The position numbers were made by a program, and so were the translations under genes. A stretch of DNA of 64,000 nucleotides from Amycolatopsis oliviviridis (GTDB lineage: Bacteria; Actinomycetota; Actinomycetes; Mycobacteriales; Pseudonocardiaceae), in assembly GCF_014654365.1 (NCBI RefSeq), contig NZ_BNAY01000002.1, positions 62,001 through 126,000 of the forward strand. Direction: 5' to 3'. Below the pieces are notes generated by a model, which was given only the letters and a program-made list of their open reading frames with translations, ran no database searches and had not been told where the DNA came from. Position 1 is the stretch's first letter, and each line of letters opens with the position of its first letter. This document shows positions 43,277 to 52,104 of this stretch, in pieces.

Positions 43277-43630
43277 TCACGAAGTGGATGGCCGCGCGAT
43301 CAACGACTCCATTGTTTCGATCGGTAGTGCCGGGTTGGCGGCCGCATGCCGGGCCAGGTCCGGGTCGTTCAGAAGCCCGATCAGAATGTCGGCCGGCAGG
43401 TTCGGGTGTTCCGCGGCCCACCGCCGCGCGATGTCGTCGCCGAGGCACAGCAGCAGGGTCTCGGCGCGGGTGTTCGGGTGTTCGGCGACCGCCCGGTACG
43501 TCCGCCGTGCGGTGGCGTTGCGAGCCATGTGGTGCAGCAGCGCAGAGTCGCAGTCGGGGTTCGTCGCCAACCTCCGGAACAGGCTCGGTCCGTGCCGCGC
43601 GGCGAGTGCCCGCAGCCGCAGGGCCATCAC
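43277..43630 (-). CDS. Leucine-rich-repeat-variant (LRV)-like protein, probably 5' truncated
   Basis: This 117-residue protein consists of about four 22-25-residue helical repeats with the pattern (A)(A/V)xxPxxPxxxLxxLxxDPDxxxR: LATNPDCDSALLHHMA, VAEHPNTRAETLLLCL, AAEHPNLPADILIGLL, AAANPALPIETMESLI. This matches LRV-type repeats used for protein binding. Coding-like sequence continues upstream of the GTG/ATG (DDDIKRAADPTTSQAEV) without a start codon, so the gene may be a truncated piece. Confidence 0.55.
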   Translation of the reverse strand: MMALRLRALAARHGPSLFRRLATNPDCDSALLHHMARNATARRTYRAVAEHPNTRAETLLLCLGDDIARRWAAEHPNLPADILIGLLNDPDLARHAAANPALPIETMESLIARPSTS

Positions 43631-43887
43631 CTCGGCCTGCGAGGTGGTCGGATCGGCTGCCCGCTTGATGTCGTCGTCGACGTGCCAAGTGGTTCAGACT
43701 ACGACCGTTGTCGGTTGGCGCCAACGGGTTTTCGGACACGTGGACCGCACATGCCGATGACACATGACGGCGGGCACCGGATACGCGGCGGCCGGGTCTC
43801 CCGGCGGCAGACCGGTTGGGGGGGTGCCGCACACCCAGCCACCGCACGTCCTGCCTTCGCTCGTCTCCGTCGCCGACGCTGGTCGGT

Positions 43888-44160
43888 ATGACAAGCGATA
43901 TCGACGTGACAGGCATGTGGGTCACCGCGGACGGGTATATCCGGCAGGAGTTACGCACCGATGGGCGCTACGACGAAGCGCGCGGCGAACGTCGCAGCGC
44001 CTACACCGGTCGCTACACGGTGACCGGAAACCACCTCGACTATGTGGACGACACCGGGTTCACCGCGACGGGCGACATCCGAGACGGCGTGCTCTACCAC
44101 GAGCATCTCGTCCTTTATCGCGAGTCCGCCGCGGACCACCGAGAGCAGATACGGCGATGA
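43888..44160 (+). CDS. Atu4866-domain protein
   Basis: This 90-residue protein is a single small beta domain with TGMWVTADGYIRQELRTDGR, then RSAYTGRYTVTGNHLDYVDDTG. I recognise it as the Atu4866 family (PF11512), whose function is unknown but which may bind a small ligand. The ATG at 43888 gives the standard domain boundaries. Its TGA overlaps the ATG of the next gene (ATGA), so it is translationally coupled to a short-chain dehydrogenase. Confidence 0.8.
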   Translation: MTSDIDVTGMWVTADGYIRQELRTDGRYDEARGERRSAYTGRYTVTGNHLDYVDDTGFTATGDIRDGVLYHEHLVLYRESAADHREQIRR

Positions 44161-44930
44161 GCGTGGCACCCGCCGCCCGCGAGCCGGAGAGCCGTGAACT
44201 GGAGGGCAAGGTCGCGCTGGTCACCGGGGCGGCCCGCGGGGTCGGCGCGGCCACGGTCGCCTGGCTGCACGCCCGCGGCGCGCGAGTGCTGGCCACGGAC
44301 GTCCGCCCCGAGGTGCATGATCTCGCCACCCGATTCGACCGGGTGTCCACGCTGGTGGGTGACGTGTCCCGGGAGGACGTCGCGGTGCGGTCGGTCGCCA
44401 CGGCGATCGACCGATTCGGCGGCATGGACATCCTGGTCGGCAACGCCGGTCGCTCGGTGAACAAGCCGATCACCGAGACCACCGCGGCCGACTGGGACGA
44501 GCTGATGTCGGTCAACGCCCGCGGAACTTTTCTGCACGCCAGGGAGGCGTTCCGGGTGATGCGCGAACGCGGTGCGGGCGTGATCGTCACCGTCGGCTCG
44601 TTCGCCTGCACGGTCGGCCTGGCCGATGCGGCGGCCTACAGCGCGTCGAAGGGGGCGCTGGCGCAGTTGACCAAGGTGCTCGCGCTGGAGGGCGGCCCGC
44701 ATGGCATCCGTGCCAACGTCGTCGCCCCCGGTGTGATCGAGACCGACATGCTCGACAACTTCCGCGCGGACAGCCGGGCGTATCTGCGCTCCTTCGGCGA
44801 CGCCCACCCCTTGGGCCGGGTCGCGCAGCCCGAGGAGATCGCCGAGGTGATCGGTTTCCTGGCCTCGCCTCGGTCCGGGTTCATCACCGGCGCGGTCGTC
44901 GCCGCCGACGGTGGCTACACCGCGGCCTGA
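44157..44930 (+). CDS. Short-chain dehydrogenase/reductase (SDR)
   Basis: This classical 257-residue SDR has the cofactor motif LVTGAARGVGAAT, NAGRS, and catalytic residues S (GSFACTVG), Y and K (YSASKGAL), plus the closing GAVVAADGGY. The D in ATDVRP suggests NAD preference. It is co-translated with the Atu4866-domain protein. Substrate is unknown. Confidence 0.92.
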   Translation: MSVAPAAREPESRELEGKVALVTGAARGVGAATVAWLHARGARVLATDVRPEVHDLATRFDRVSTLVGDVSREDVAVRSVATAIDRFGGMDILVGNAGRSVNKPITETTAADWDELMSVNARGTFLHAREAFRVMRERGAGVIVTVGSFACTVGLADAAAYSASKGALAQLTKVLALEGGPHGIRANVVAPGVIETDMLDNFRADSRAYLRSFGDAHPLGRVAQPEEIAEVIGFLASPRSGFITGAVVAADGGYTAA

Positions 44931-45121
44931 CACCCGGAACCACAACGAACGAAAGCGCGTCATCCGCGGATGTCAGGCAGCCGGGGAAAGTAACGATATT
45001 CCCGTAGCATCGATGCTTCCAGCGCGATGTTCGACGACGCAGGATTTGTTCGACGAGAACATCTCCGGCGTAACCACGCGACGATCAGCTCGATCTCGCC
45101 ACAGGAGAATCCAGGAGCGGC

Positions 45122-45523
45122 ATGACCGACGATGTGGCCGGCCAAGTGATCAAGGCGGAGCAGGATCGGATCCGCTGTCTCCTCGACGTGGATCGCGGCA
45201 CCTACGACCGCTTGCACGCCGAGGAGTACCGGTTGTGCAACCCGACCGGCACCGTGTGGACGAAGGCCGAATACCTGGATCTCCTCACCACCGGACGGGT
45301 CGCCTACCGGACACTGGAGCTGACCGGCGACGTGGACGCCATCGTCGGCACCGACGTCGTCGTCCTCCGCTACCGGTGCGCCATCGAACTCACCGTCGAC
45401 GGCGCGGACATCCCGCGGCACGATGCCTGGCACACCGACGTCTACACCCATGCCGACGGCACGTGGCGCTGTGCCTGGTCACAGGCCACCGGCATCATGG
45501 ACCTCCCGCCGGCCGCCCCCTGA
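45122..45523 (+). CDS. NTF2-like (SnoaL/DUF4440) protein
   Basis: This 133-residue single-domain protein has the cone-shaped NTF2 fold pattern: an N-terminal helix, YDRLHAEEYRLCNPTGTVWTKAEYLDLL, and the strand WHTDVYTHADGTWRCAWSQA. Such proteins act as isomerases, cyclases or ligand binders. The 190-base upstream gap has no evident operator. No partner gene is clear. Confidence 0.8.
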   Translation: MTDDVAGQVIKAEQDRIRCLLDVDRGTYDRLHAEEYRLCNPTGTVWTKAEYLDLLTTGRVAYRTLELTGDVDAIVGTDVVVLRYRCAIELTVDGADIPRHDAWHTDVYTHADGTWRCAWSQATGIMDLPPAAP

Positions 45524-45614
45524 CCCGGCACGAGGAAGGCGCCGCATGGAGCCTGTCAGCGGCCTCGCCGCCAAGTCCGTGACCAGCGCATCATGATTCT
45601 TTAGGGTCGGTCGC

Positions 45615-46217
45615 ATGTTTTCGATCGCGCAGAGAACGGCGGTCCGGGACGTTCTTCTCTCCTGGGCGCGTGATGACGCGGAGGTGAGCGCGGCGGCGTT
45701 GGTCGGCTCCGCCGCGACAGGGCGTGAGGACGCGTGGTCGGATATCGACTTGGCGCTGCGTATCGGGGCAGAGGCGGAGCCGGACGAGCAGTTCCGGGCG
45801 ACCCAGCCGGGATTCGAGCTTGTGTTCGGGACGGCGAACACGCCGACAAGCCCGGCGAGCCCCGACCCCGGCCATCTCGTGGGAATGGGATGGCTCTACG
45901 GGCTGCACGCGCGCTCCGCGATCGCTCGAGGCCGTCGCTGGCAGGCCTTGCTGATGCTCGACGGTGTACGTGATCAGGTCATCGCACTGGCCTGCGTCCG
46001 CCATGGCCTCAATCCACACCATGGCCGGGACGCCGACAAGCTCCCGGCCGAACTGCTCGACGAGCTGGCGCGGGCGCGCGCCCGTGCGACGGACGATCGC
46101 GAACTGCACCGAGCCAACGAGGCGTCCATCGGAGCGCTCGTCCGGGAGATCGCCCGTCACGACGAGACGCTCGCACAGCGCCTCGCCCAGCCTGCCGAGG
46201 CTTTCTCCCGCCCCTGA
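45615..46217 (+). CDS. Nucleotidyltransferase-fold protein with apparent internal deletion
   Basis: The N terminus has the nucleotidyltransferase signature AALVGSAATGREDAWSDIDLAL with the first two aspartates. The C-terminal part (GHLVGMGWLYGLHARSAIAR, QALLMLDGVRDQVIALACVR) matches the helical half of the same family. Between them about 40-50 residues that usually carry the third catalytic aspartate are missing, in frame. The 200-residue product is therefore shorter than relatives as I recall them and may be inactive. Confidence 0.65.
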   Translation: MFSIAQRTAVRDVLLSWARDDAEVSAAALVGSAATGREDAWSDIDLALRIGAEAEPDEQFRATQPGFELVFGTANTPTSPASPDPGHLVGMGWLYGLHARSAIARGRRWQALLMLDGVRDQVIALACVRHGLNPHHGRDADKLPAELLDELARARARATDDRELHRANEASIGALVREIARHDETLAQRLAQPAEAFSRP

Positions 46218-46230
46218 CAGCCCGATCCGC

Positions 46231-47028
46231 TCAGGCCTCGCGGCCGACCTGAGAGACCAGTTCTCGCACCGTCGCCAGGGTTTCGTCGGGATGGTCGAGG
46301 TGCACGCTGTGCGTCGCCCCCGGCCAGCACTCGACCCGCCCGCCGAACGCGGCGGCGAAACGCTCGTGGGAACGCCGCATCGCGCTGTCCGGCTTGCGGT
46401 CCGCGGTCACCACCACGGCGGGCAGCCGGGGCAACTCGGCACCCTGGACCTCTTTCGCCAGTGCCGTGATGCCGCGAACCGCACGCGCCAGCACTGGGAA
46501 GTCGGCGTCCGCCGTGCGCACGAACGCGGCCTCGCAGTCCGGCCGGAGCTCCTGACGTCGCGCGGCCCGGACCACGGCAGTGTGGACGACGCGCGGAAAG
46601 ACCTTGCGCACCAAGGGAACCGTCGAGACCTTGCCGAGCACACCCATCGCACGCTCCAGCCCGGCGCAAGTACGGGGATCGTCGATGGGCGTCGGGTCGA
46701 GCAGGACCAGACCCGCGACCTGCTCGGGGTGCGCACGGGCGAGCAGCACCGCCACGGCACCGCCGAGGCTCTGCCCGACCACCACGACCGGACCGCAGTC
46801 CAGGCTCTCGATGAGCGCGCTCAGGTGGGACGCGGCGTCCGCGAGCGCGCTGTCGTCGGTCGAAGTGCCGGTTCCCGGCCGGTCGTGCACGATCACCCGG
46901 CAGCCCGGATCGGCGACGAGACCTTCGACCAGCCCCGGAAAGAAGCCTTCGCAGGACTCGGCGCCGCCAGGCAGCAACAGCACCGGCTGCCGGGACTCGC
47001 CGTGGACCCGGACTCCGCCGTTTTCCAT
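46231..47028 (-). CDS. Alpha/beta hydrolase
   Basis: This 265-residue cytosolic hydrolase has VLLLPGGAESCEGF, VHDRPGTGTS, the nucleophile elbow VGQSLGGAVA and the C-terminal histidine in PGATHSVHLDHP. The start at 47028 follows a GAGGAG site. It converges with the nucleotidyltransferase-like gene with a 13-base gap. The substrate is unknown. Confidence 0.85.
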   Translation of the reverse strand: MENGGVRVHGESRQPVLLLPGGAESCEGFFPGLVEGLVADPGCRVIVHDRPGTGTSTDDSALADAASHLSALIESLDCGPVVVVGQSLGGAVAVLLARAHPEQVAGLVLLDPTPIDDPRTCAGLERAMGVLGKVSTVPLVRKVFPRVVHTAVVRAARRQELRPDCEAAFVRTADADFPVLARAVRGITALAKEVQGAELPRLPAVVVTADRKPDSAMRRSHERFAAAFGGRVECWPGATHSVHLDHPDETLATVRELVSQVGREA

Positions 47029-47302
47029 CCGCTCTCCTCGTCCTGTCGACCATTCAGCGTAGCGCGGGTTTGTCACCCGCGAGAGCTACCCGAAGCGAGC
47101 TGGACGGCGACGAGACCGACTCCCCCTCCTGCGGCTCCCGTCGGGGCGGCCGCGCGCGAGGAGCCGCCGCGCGCCCGCCCCGGCGCGTTTTTTGGCGAGT
47201 TGTGCGCATTTCCCGCAGGGCCGTAACAACTTTCGGTCTTCCCGCGCCATACCGGACAGCTGTCCCGTGCTTTCCGGTCCCTGCGCAGGAGGAGTTCGTG
47301 TG

Positions 47303-49609
47303 ATGAGTTCCCGACGTCCGCTGTTCCCACGAAGATCACGGCGTGCGCTGGCGACGGGCGTCGTCGGCCCGCTCGTCGCCGCCCTCGCGGTCGCGCTCGT
47401 CGCGGCGGCACCCGCCGAAGCCGCGGTACCCGCCGGTTTCACCGACACGGTGGCGATCGACGGGCTCAGCTCGCCGACCGCCACCGCGTTCGCGCCGGAC
47501 GGCCGGGTGTTCATCGCGGAGAAGAGCGGCCTGGTCAAGGTCTTCGACTCGCTCGCCGACCCGACGGCGACGGTCTTCGCCGATCTGCGTCCGCAGACTC
47601 AGGACTTCTGGGATCGCGGTCTGCTCGGACTGGCGGTCGATCCCGCTTTCCCCGCCAGGCCTTACGTCTACGTCTCCTACACCCTCGACGCGGCGCCCGG
47701 CGGCACCCCGCCGCGGTGGGGCGACACCTGCCCGACCCCGCCGGGCGCCACCGCCAAGGGCTGTGTCGTCACCGGCCGTGTCTCCCGGCTGACCATGGGT
47801 CCGGCCGGTACCGCCGTCAGCGAGAAGCCGCTGGTCACCGGCTGGTGCCAGCAGTTCCCCAGTCACTCGGTCAGCGCTCTCGGCTTCGGGCCGGACGGCG
47901 CTCTGTACGCGGGCGGCGGCGACGGCGCCAGCTTCAACTTCGCCGACTACGGCCAGGTCGAGAATCCCTGCGCCGACCCGCCCTCGCCCGCCGGGACGAA
48001 CCTCACGCCGCCGACGGCCGAGGGCGGCGCACTGCGTTCGCAGTCACCACGACGTCCCGCCGGGGAGCCGGTCCTGCTCAACGGCACCTTGCTGCGCCTT
48101 GATCCCGACACCGGCGAAGGCCTGCCCGACAACCCCTTCGCGAGCAGCTCCGACGCCAACGCCCGGCGCGTTATCGCCTACGGCGCGCGGAATCAGTTCC
48201 GGTTCGGCTTCCGGCCCGGCACCCGCGAGCTCTGGGCGGGCGACGTCGGGTGGGACACCTGGGAGGAGATCAACCGCGTCGCCGACGTCGGCGACACGGT
48301 GGCGGAGAACTTCGGCTGGCCCTGCTTCGAAGGCGCTCCCAGACAGGCCGGGTACGACGGCGCGAACCTCGACCTGTGCGAGTCCCTGTACGCCTCCGGT
48401 GGGCAGACCGCGCCGTACTACGCCTACAACCACAGTGCCAAGGTGGTGGCGGGCGACCCGTGCCCCACCGGCGGCTCTTCGATCAGCGGTATCGCCTTCG
48501 AGTCCGGCAGCAACTACCCCGCCGCTTACTCCGGCGCGCTGTTCTTCTCCGACTCCTCAAGGGGGTGCATCTGGGCCATGCAGACCGTCGACGGCCTGCC
48601 GAACGTGAGCCGTCTGGTGCCTTTCGTGACCGGTGCCAACACGCCGGTGCAGGTCCTCACCGGTCCGGGCGGCGATCTGTTCTACGTGGCGCTGGGCAGC
48701 GGCGAACTCCATCGAGTGAGCCATCCGGGCGGCACCAACCGGCCACCGACGGCGGTGGCCACGGCGAATCCGACGAGCGGTCCGGCGCCGCTGACGGTCC
48801 AGTTCGACGGCACCGGTTCCACCGATCCGGACGCCGGGGACACCCTGTCCTATGCCTGGGATCTCGACGGTGACGGCGCTTACGACGACTCGACGGCCTC
48901 CCGCCCCACCTGGACCTACACCGCGGCCGCCGCCGTCGACGCCGGGCTGAAGGTGACGGACTCCGTAGGCGCGAGCGCGACCACGACGGTGCGGGTGACC
49001 GTCGGGAATCCGCAGGGCCTCGATCCGGTGCCGGTCATCGACAGCCCGTCAGGCACGCTGACCTGGTCCGTCGGCCAGACCGTGACGTTCTCCGGCCGCG
49101 CGGTGGACGCCCAGGACGGCGAGCTTCCGCCCTCGGCGCTGTCGTGGCGGCTCGCGATCCGCCACTGCGCGGCCAACGGCACCTGCCACACGCACAACGT
49201 CCAGGACTTCCCCGGGGTCGCGTCCGGCTCGTTCGTGGCACCGGACCACGAGTACCCGTCCTACCTGCAACTGACCCTCACGGCGACCGACTCGACCGGG
49301 CGCACCGGCGGCAAGACCGTCGACCTCCAGCCGAAGACGGTGTCGTTGAACTTCGCCTCCAGCCCGAATCAGGCGCTGCTCACCGTCGGCGGGACCCAGC
49401 AGCGCACGCCGTTCTCCCGCACCGTGATCGCCGGATCCACCAACTCGATCAGCGCTGACAGCCCGCAGAACCTGCCACCGCTCAACCTGAAGTACGCCTT
49501 CACCGACTGGTCACACGGCGGCGCGCGGACGCAGAACATCGTCGCGCCGGGCACGTCCACGACCTACCAGGCGAACTACCGGCTCTGCTGGCTGTTGCGG
49601 CCCTGCTGA
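47303..49609 (+). CDS. Secreted PQQ-type sugar-dehydrogenase-like beta-propeller with PKD domain
   Basis: This 768-residue protein has a signal peptide (ATGVVGPLVAALAVALVAAA, then PAEAA). Residues about 40-475 are a six-bladed propeller of the glucose/sorbosone dehydrogenase family: FAPDGRVFIAEKSGLVKVFD, RGLLGLAVDPAF, SVSALGFGPDGALYAGGGDG, NQFRFGFRPGTRELWAGDVG. A PKD domain (PTSGPAPLTVQFDGTGSTDP) and a second Ig-like domain follow. Paired cysteines fit an extracellular protein. Soluble forms oxidise sugars with PQQ, but no PQQ synthesis genes are nearby. AGGAGG lies nine bases before the ATG at 47303. Confidence 0.87.
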   Translation: MSSRRPLFPRRSRRALATGVVGPLVAALAVALVAAAPAEAAVPAGFTDTVAIDGLSSPTATAFAPDGRVFIAEKSGLVKVFDSLADPTATVFADLRPQTQDFWDRGLLGLAVDPAFPARPYVYVSYTLDAAPGGTPPRWGDTCPTPPGATAKGCVVTGRVSRLTMGPAGTAVSEKPLVTGWCQQFPSHSVSALGFGPDGALYAGGGDGASFNFADYGQVENPCADPPSPAGTNLTPPTAEGGALRSQSPRRPAGEPVLLNGTLLRLDPDTGEGLPDNPFASSSDANARRVIAYGARNQFRFGFRPGTRELWAGDVGWDTWEEINRVADVGDTVAENFGWPCFEGAPRQAGYDGANLDLCESLYASGGQTAPYYAYNHSAKVVAGDPCPTGGSSISGIAFESGSNYPAAYSGALFFSDSSRGCIWAMQTVDGLPNVSRLVPFVTGANTPVQVLTGPGGDLFYVALGSGELHRVSHPGGTNRPPTAVATANPTSGPAPLTVQFDGTGSTDPDAGDTLSYAWDLDGDGAYDDSTASRPTWTYTAAAAVDAGLKVTDSVGASATTTVRVTVGNPQGLDPVPVIDSPSGTLTWSVGQTVTFSGRAVDAQDGELPPSALSWRLAIRHCAANGTCHTHNVQDFPGVASGSFVAPDHEYPSYLQLTLTATDSTGRTGGKTVDLQPKTVSLNFASSPNQALLTVGGTQQRTPFSRTVIAGSTNSISADSPQNLPPLNLKYAFTDWSHGGARTQNIVAPGTSTTYQANYRLCWLLRPC

Positions 49610-49624
49610 ACCGCCGCCCTCCGT

Positions 49625-49653
49625 GGTCCCGGTCGCACCTCGCGGCCGGGATC
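49625..49653. terminator. GC-rich hairpin between convergent genes
   Basis: CCCGG at 49628-49632 and CGC at 49634-49636 pair with GCG at 49642-49644 and CCGGG at 49646-49650 around the loop ACCTC, with a T-G wobble between the paired blocks and weaker pairing outside. It lies between the sugar-dehydrogenase-like stop and the GNAT stop and likely terminates both. Confidence 0.5.
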
Positions 49654-49678
49654 ATGGTGGTGGCCGCCTCGTCCGCGG

Positions 49679-50125
49679 TCACTCGCCGAGTACGAGCAGC
49701 ACATGCTCACCGTCCTTTTCGGACAGTAACCGGAAACCGCATTTCTCCAGCACCCGGACCGATCCGACGTTGGTCTCCACCGGATCGGCGTACAACGGCC
49801 GTACCGGCATCTCGTCGAGGAACAGAGCGAGCCCTCGCGATCCCACACCTCCTCCCCAGAACTCCCTGCCGTACCAATAACCCACCCAATGCCTGCCGTC
49901 CTGCGGCCAGGCCACCACGTTGCCCGCGACCCGGCCGTCGGCCAGGACGGTGCGCACGGTCACCGCCGGATCGCCGAGTACCCGGGTCTTCCAGTGCTTC
50001 ATGAACCATTCGCGATCGCGTGCCGGGAACGCGGCGCGGGCGGCGGCCTCCGGGTCCTGCTCGTACTCGAAGAACACGTCGAGATCGGCCTGCTCGACGG
50101 CCCTGAGCCGCACCTCGTTCGTCAT
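49679..50125 (-). CDS. GNAT family N-acetyltransferase
   Basis: This 148-residue protein has the Acetyltransf_3 pattern: RLRAVEQADLDVFFEYEQDP at the start, NVVAWPQDGRHWVGYWYG in the central sheet, and the acetyl-CoA segment EFWGGGVGSRGLALFLDE, ending with ETNVGSVRVLEKCGFRL. It probably acetylates a small molecule or protein N terminus. It diverges from the PhzF-like gene with only eight bases between the starts. Confidence 0.87.
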   Translation of the reverse strand: MTNEVRLRAVEQADLDVFFEYEQDPEAAARAAFPARDREWFMKHWKTRVLGDPAVTVRTVLADGRVAGNVVAWPQDGRHWVGYWYGREFWGGGVGSRGLALFLDEMPVRPLYADPVETNVGSVRVLEKCGFRLLSEKDGEHVLLVLGE

Positions 50126-50133
50126 GGCGGGGA

Positions 50134-50871
50134 GTGTGGCAGCGACCACCGACAGTTTCGCCCGCGGTAACGATCCGGCGAGTACCGGCCGCCTGGGGCG
50201 CGTCGCACGCGGTCTTCGTCCGACAGCCGGACGACGGTCCGGTCGAACTGCGGTTCTTCACTTCGGCGGGCGAACTGCCCGCCTGCGGTCACGGCACGAT
50301 CGCCGCTTTGGCCGCCCTCGCCGAACAAGCGGGTGCCGAGGAACGGTTCGAGATCACGCTCCGGACCGGCGAGCGGGTCTTCGACGGCTGGTGCGAACCG
50401 GACGGGCGGCGTTTCACCGCCGCGTTCGACCCCGGTCCCGTCGAGCACCGCGAGCCGACCGCCGCCGAACGCGCCCTGATGTCGGCCGCCTTGGGGTTCG
50501 AGCCGGAGCTGCGCGTCGCGGGGATCGGCCGGGAACGGGTCTTGGCGTCCGTACCCGAACGCGCCGCGCTGGCCGCCCTGAGGCCGGACATGGATCGTCT
50601 GCGCGACGCCTGTGACCACTTCGGTTTCCTCGGCGTCTACGGGTATTCCCGGCCCTCGCCGGAAGGGGCGCTCGCGGCGCGGATGTTCGCGCCGTCCATC
50701 GGTGTCCCGGAGGACATCGCCAACGCCAACAGCACCGCGTGCCTCGCCGCGTACCTCGGGGCGGCGATCAGCGTGGACATGGGCGCCAGCCTGGGCAGCC
50801 CGGCCACCATCACGGCGACGGGCCGCGACGGCGGAGTCCAGGTCGGTGGCAGGTCGGTGGCAGCTCGCTGA
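50134..50871 (+). CDS. PhzF-like isomerase, short N terminus
   Basis: This 245-residue protein contains the PhzF/DapF-fold active site FFTSAGELPACGHGTIAALAAL, where the glutamate is the general base, and the C-terminal AARMFAPSIGVPEDIANANSTACLAAYL. Family members normally start with ~40 more residues (the FTDRPFxGNP segment), which are absent here. The start lies directly beside the divergent GNAT gene, so there is little room for them. It may be a variant or a truncated, weakly active protein. Confidence 0.78.
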   Translation: MWQRPPTVSPAVTIRRVPAAWGASHAVFVRQPDDGPVELRFFTSAGELPACGHGTIAALAALAEQAGAEERFEITLRTGERVFDGWCEPDGRRFTAAFDPGPVEHREPTAAERALMSAALGFEPELRVAGIGRERVLASVPERAALAALRPDMDRLRDACDHFGFLGVYGYSRPSPEGALAARMFAPSIGVPEDIANANSTACLAAYLGAAISVDMGASLGSPATITATGRDGGVQVGGRSVAAR

Positions 50872-50960
50872 TCGAGTCGATCGGCGGCGGTGTTCGCAGT
50901 TGAACCCCGCCCCCCGGTTCTTTCTTGCAGGATCAACGCGCTGACGGTCGCGCTCCCGCG

Positions 50961-51284
50961 TCAGATGTCGTGTTCGCTTTGATACTTGTCGAGAATCGAC
51001 GAGGTCTGACCGAGCATCCGTTCCCTAGCGCGGTCACTCGCGATCCTGGCTGCTTCCGCCGGTCCGTATCCCAGCCAGCGCAGGGTGTTGAGCGCGACGC
51101 TGATCACGTCCGTCGCTTCGCGCGCGGCGGCCAGGGTGTCACCGTTGTCGAGATGTTCACGCATTTCCCGGAACTGGATCTCCGCCGCGCGAGGGAAGTG
51201 TTCGAAGGCCTTTCCGCATATCTCGGCGTGCACTTCGTCCCAGGCGTTCCAGAAGCCCTGGAAGGGACCCAGATCCTCGGGCAT
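50961..51284 (-). CDS. Small all-helical protein, possibly MazG-like NTP pyrophosphohydrolase fold
   Basis: This 107-residue protein has an N-terminal aromatic-rich segment (LGPFQGFWNAWDEVHAEI) and helices with REATDVISVALNTLRWLGYG, where ExxD is placed as in all-alpha NTP pyrophosphatases. The second ExxE/D metal motif is less clear. The ATG at 51284 has AAAGG upstream. If the fold is right it would hydrolyse non-canonical nucleotides; a phage-derived origin is possible. Confidence 0.5.
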   Translation of the reverse strand: MPEDLGPFQGFWNAWDEVHAEICGKAFEHFPRAAEIQFREMREHLDNGDTLAAAREATDVISVALNTLRWLGYGPAEAARIASDRARERMLGQTSSILDKYQSEHDI

Positions 51285-51466
51285 CGTCGTCACCTTTCGC
51301 GTCCCTTCGCCGGCTGGCGACGATCGTACGGTGTCCCCTCTACCAGCACATTTCTCCGCTTCACGGAACAGGATGCGAGCAGCCGTAACATCATCGAAAG
51401 GTCGGAACCCGCACCGGGAAAGCACCGTCGGATCGCCAATTCAGATCCGCACGGAAGGTGAATCCG

Positions 51467-52054
51467 ATGAGCTACCCCGATCAGCAGCACACCCCGACGC
51501 GGCCGTCGACCGTCAAGCCCGGCACGGCCGTCGGGATCTTGATCGCCGTGATCGTCTTGGCCGCCTTCTGCATCACCGGTTTCGCCACTCCCGGATTCCT
51601 TCTCGGCAAGGGCGAGAGCATCCCCTTGCCCGTCCCGTCCTCCAATCCGGCACCGACCTCGGCGCCCACGAGCAGCGAGGACGGCCCGACCAGCACGACG
51701 ATCAGCCGGGCGACGCGGCCGCGGGTCACGGTCACCCGGCGCCCTGCTCCTCAAGCGCCGGAAGAGGGCGTGCGGGTGATCAAGGACTTCCTCGCCAAGA
51801 TCGCCGGAAACGACAAGGCCGGGGCGATCGCGCTGGCCTGCGAAGAGCAGAAGAGGTTCATGGACGACAAGATCGATTCCCTGCTGCCCTTGGGATCACG
51901 CGTCACGATCACCAGGGCAGGCGGAACGTCCAAATTCGTCCTGGCCGAGGTCACCGGAACCGTCGAGAACCGGCCCGCGAGGGGCACCGTGATCGCGGAT
52001 CGCAAGGCCGACGGCGACTTCTGTCTCACGACGTTCAGCGTTCGCGACGTCTGA
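51467..52054 (+). CDS. Membrane-anchored protein with extracytoplasmic NTF2/DUF4878-like domain
   Basis: This 195-residue protein has a short cytosolic tail, one transmembrane helix near residues 20-42 (AVGILIAVIVLAAFCITGFA), a Ser/Thr/Pro-rich linker, and a C-terminal domain from about residue 98 (VRVIKDFLAKIAGNDKAGAI) resembling lipoprotein-type NTF2/DUF4878 modules. The ATG at 51467 has GGAAGG upstream; a GTG at 51458 is also possible. Function is unknown. Confidence 0.7.
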   Translation: MSYPDQQHTPTRPSTVKPGTAVGILIAVIVLAAFCITGFATPGFLLGKGESIPLPVPSSNPAPTSAPTSSEDGPTSTTISRATRPRVTVTRRPAPQAPEEGVRVIKDFLAKIAGNDKAGAIALACEEQKRFMDDKIDSLLPLGSRVTITRAGGTSKFVLAEVTGTVENRPARGTVIADRKADGDFCLTTFSVRDV

Positions 52055-52104
52055 GGACGTCCGTCACCCCAGAACACCGGTCCGTGAAGGACACCCCGCC
52101 CGGC

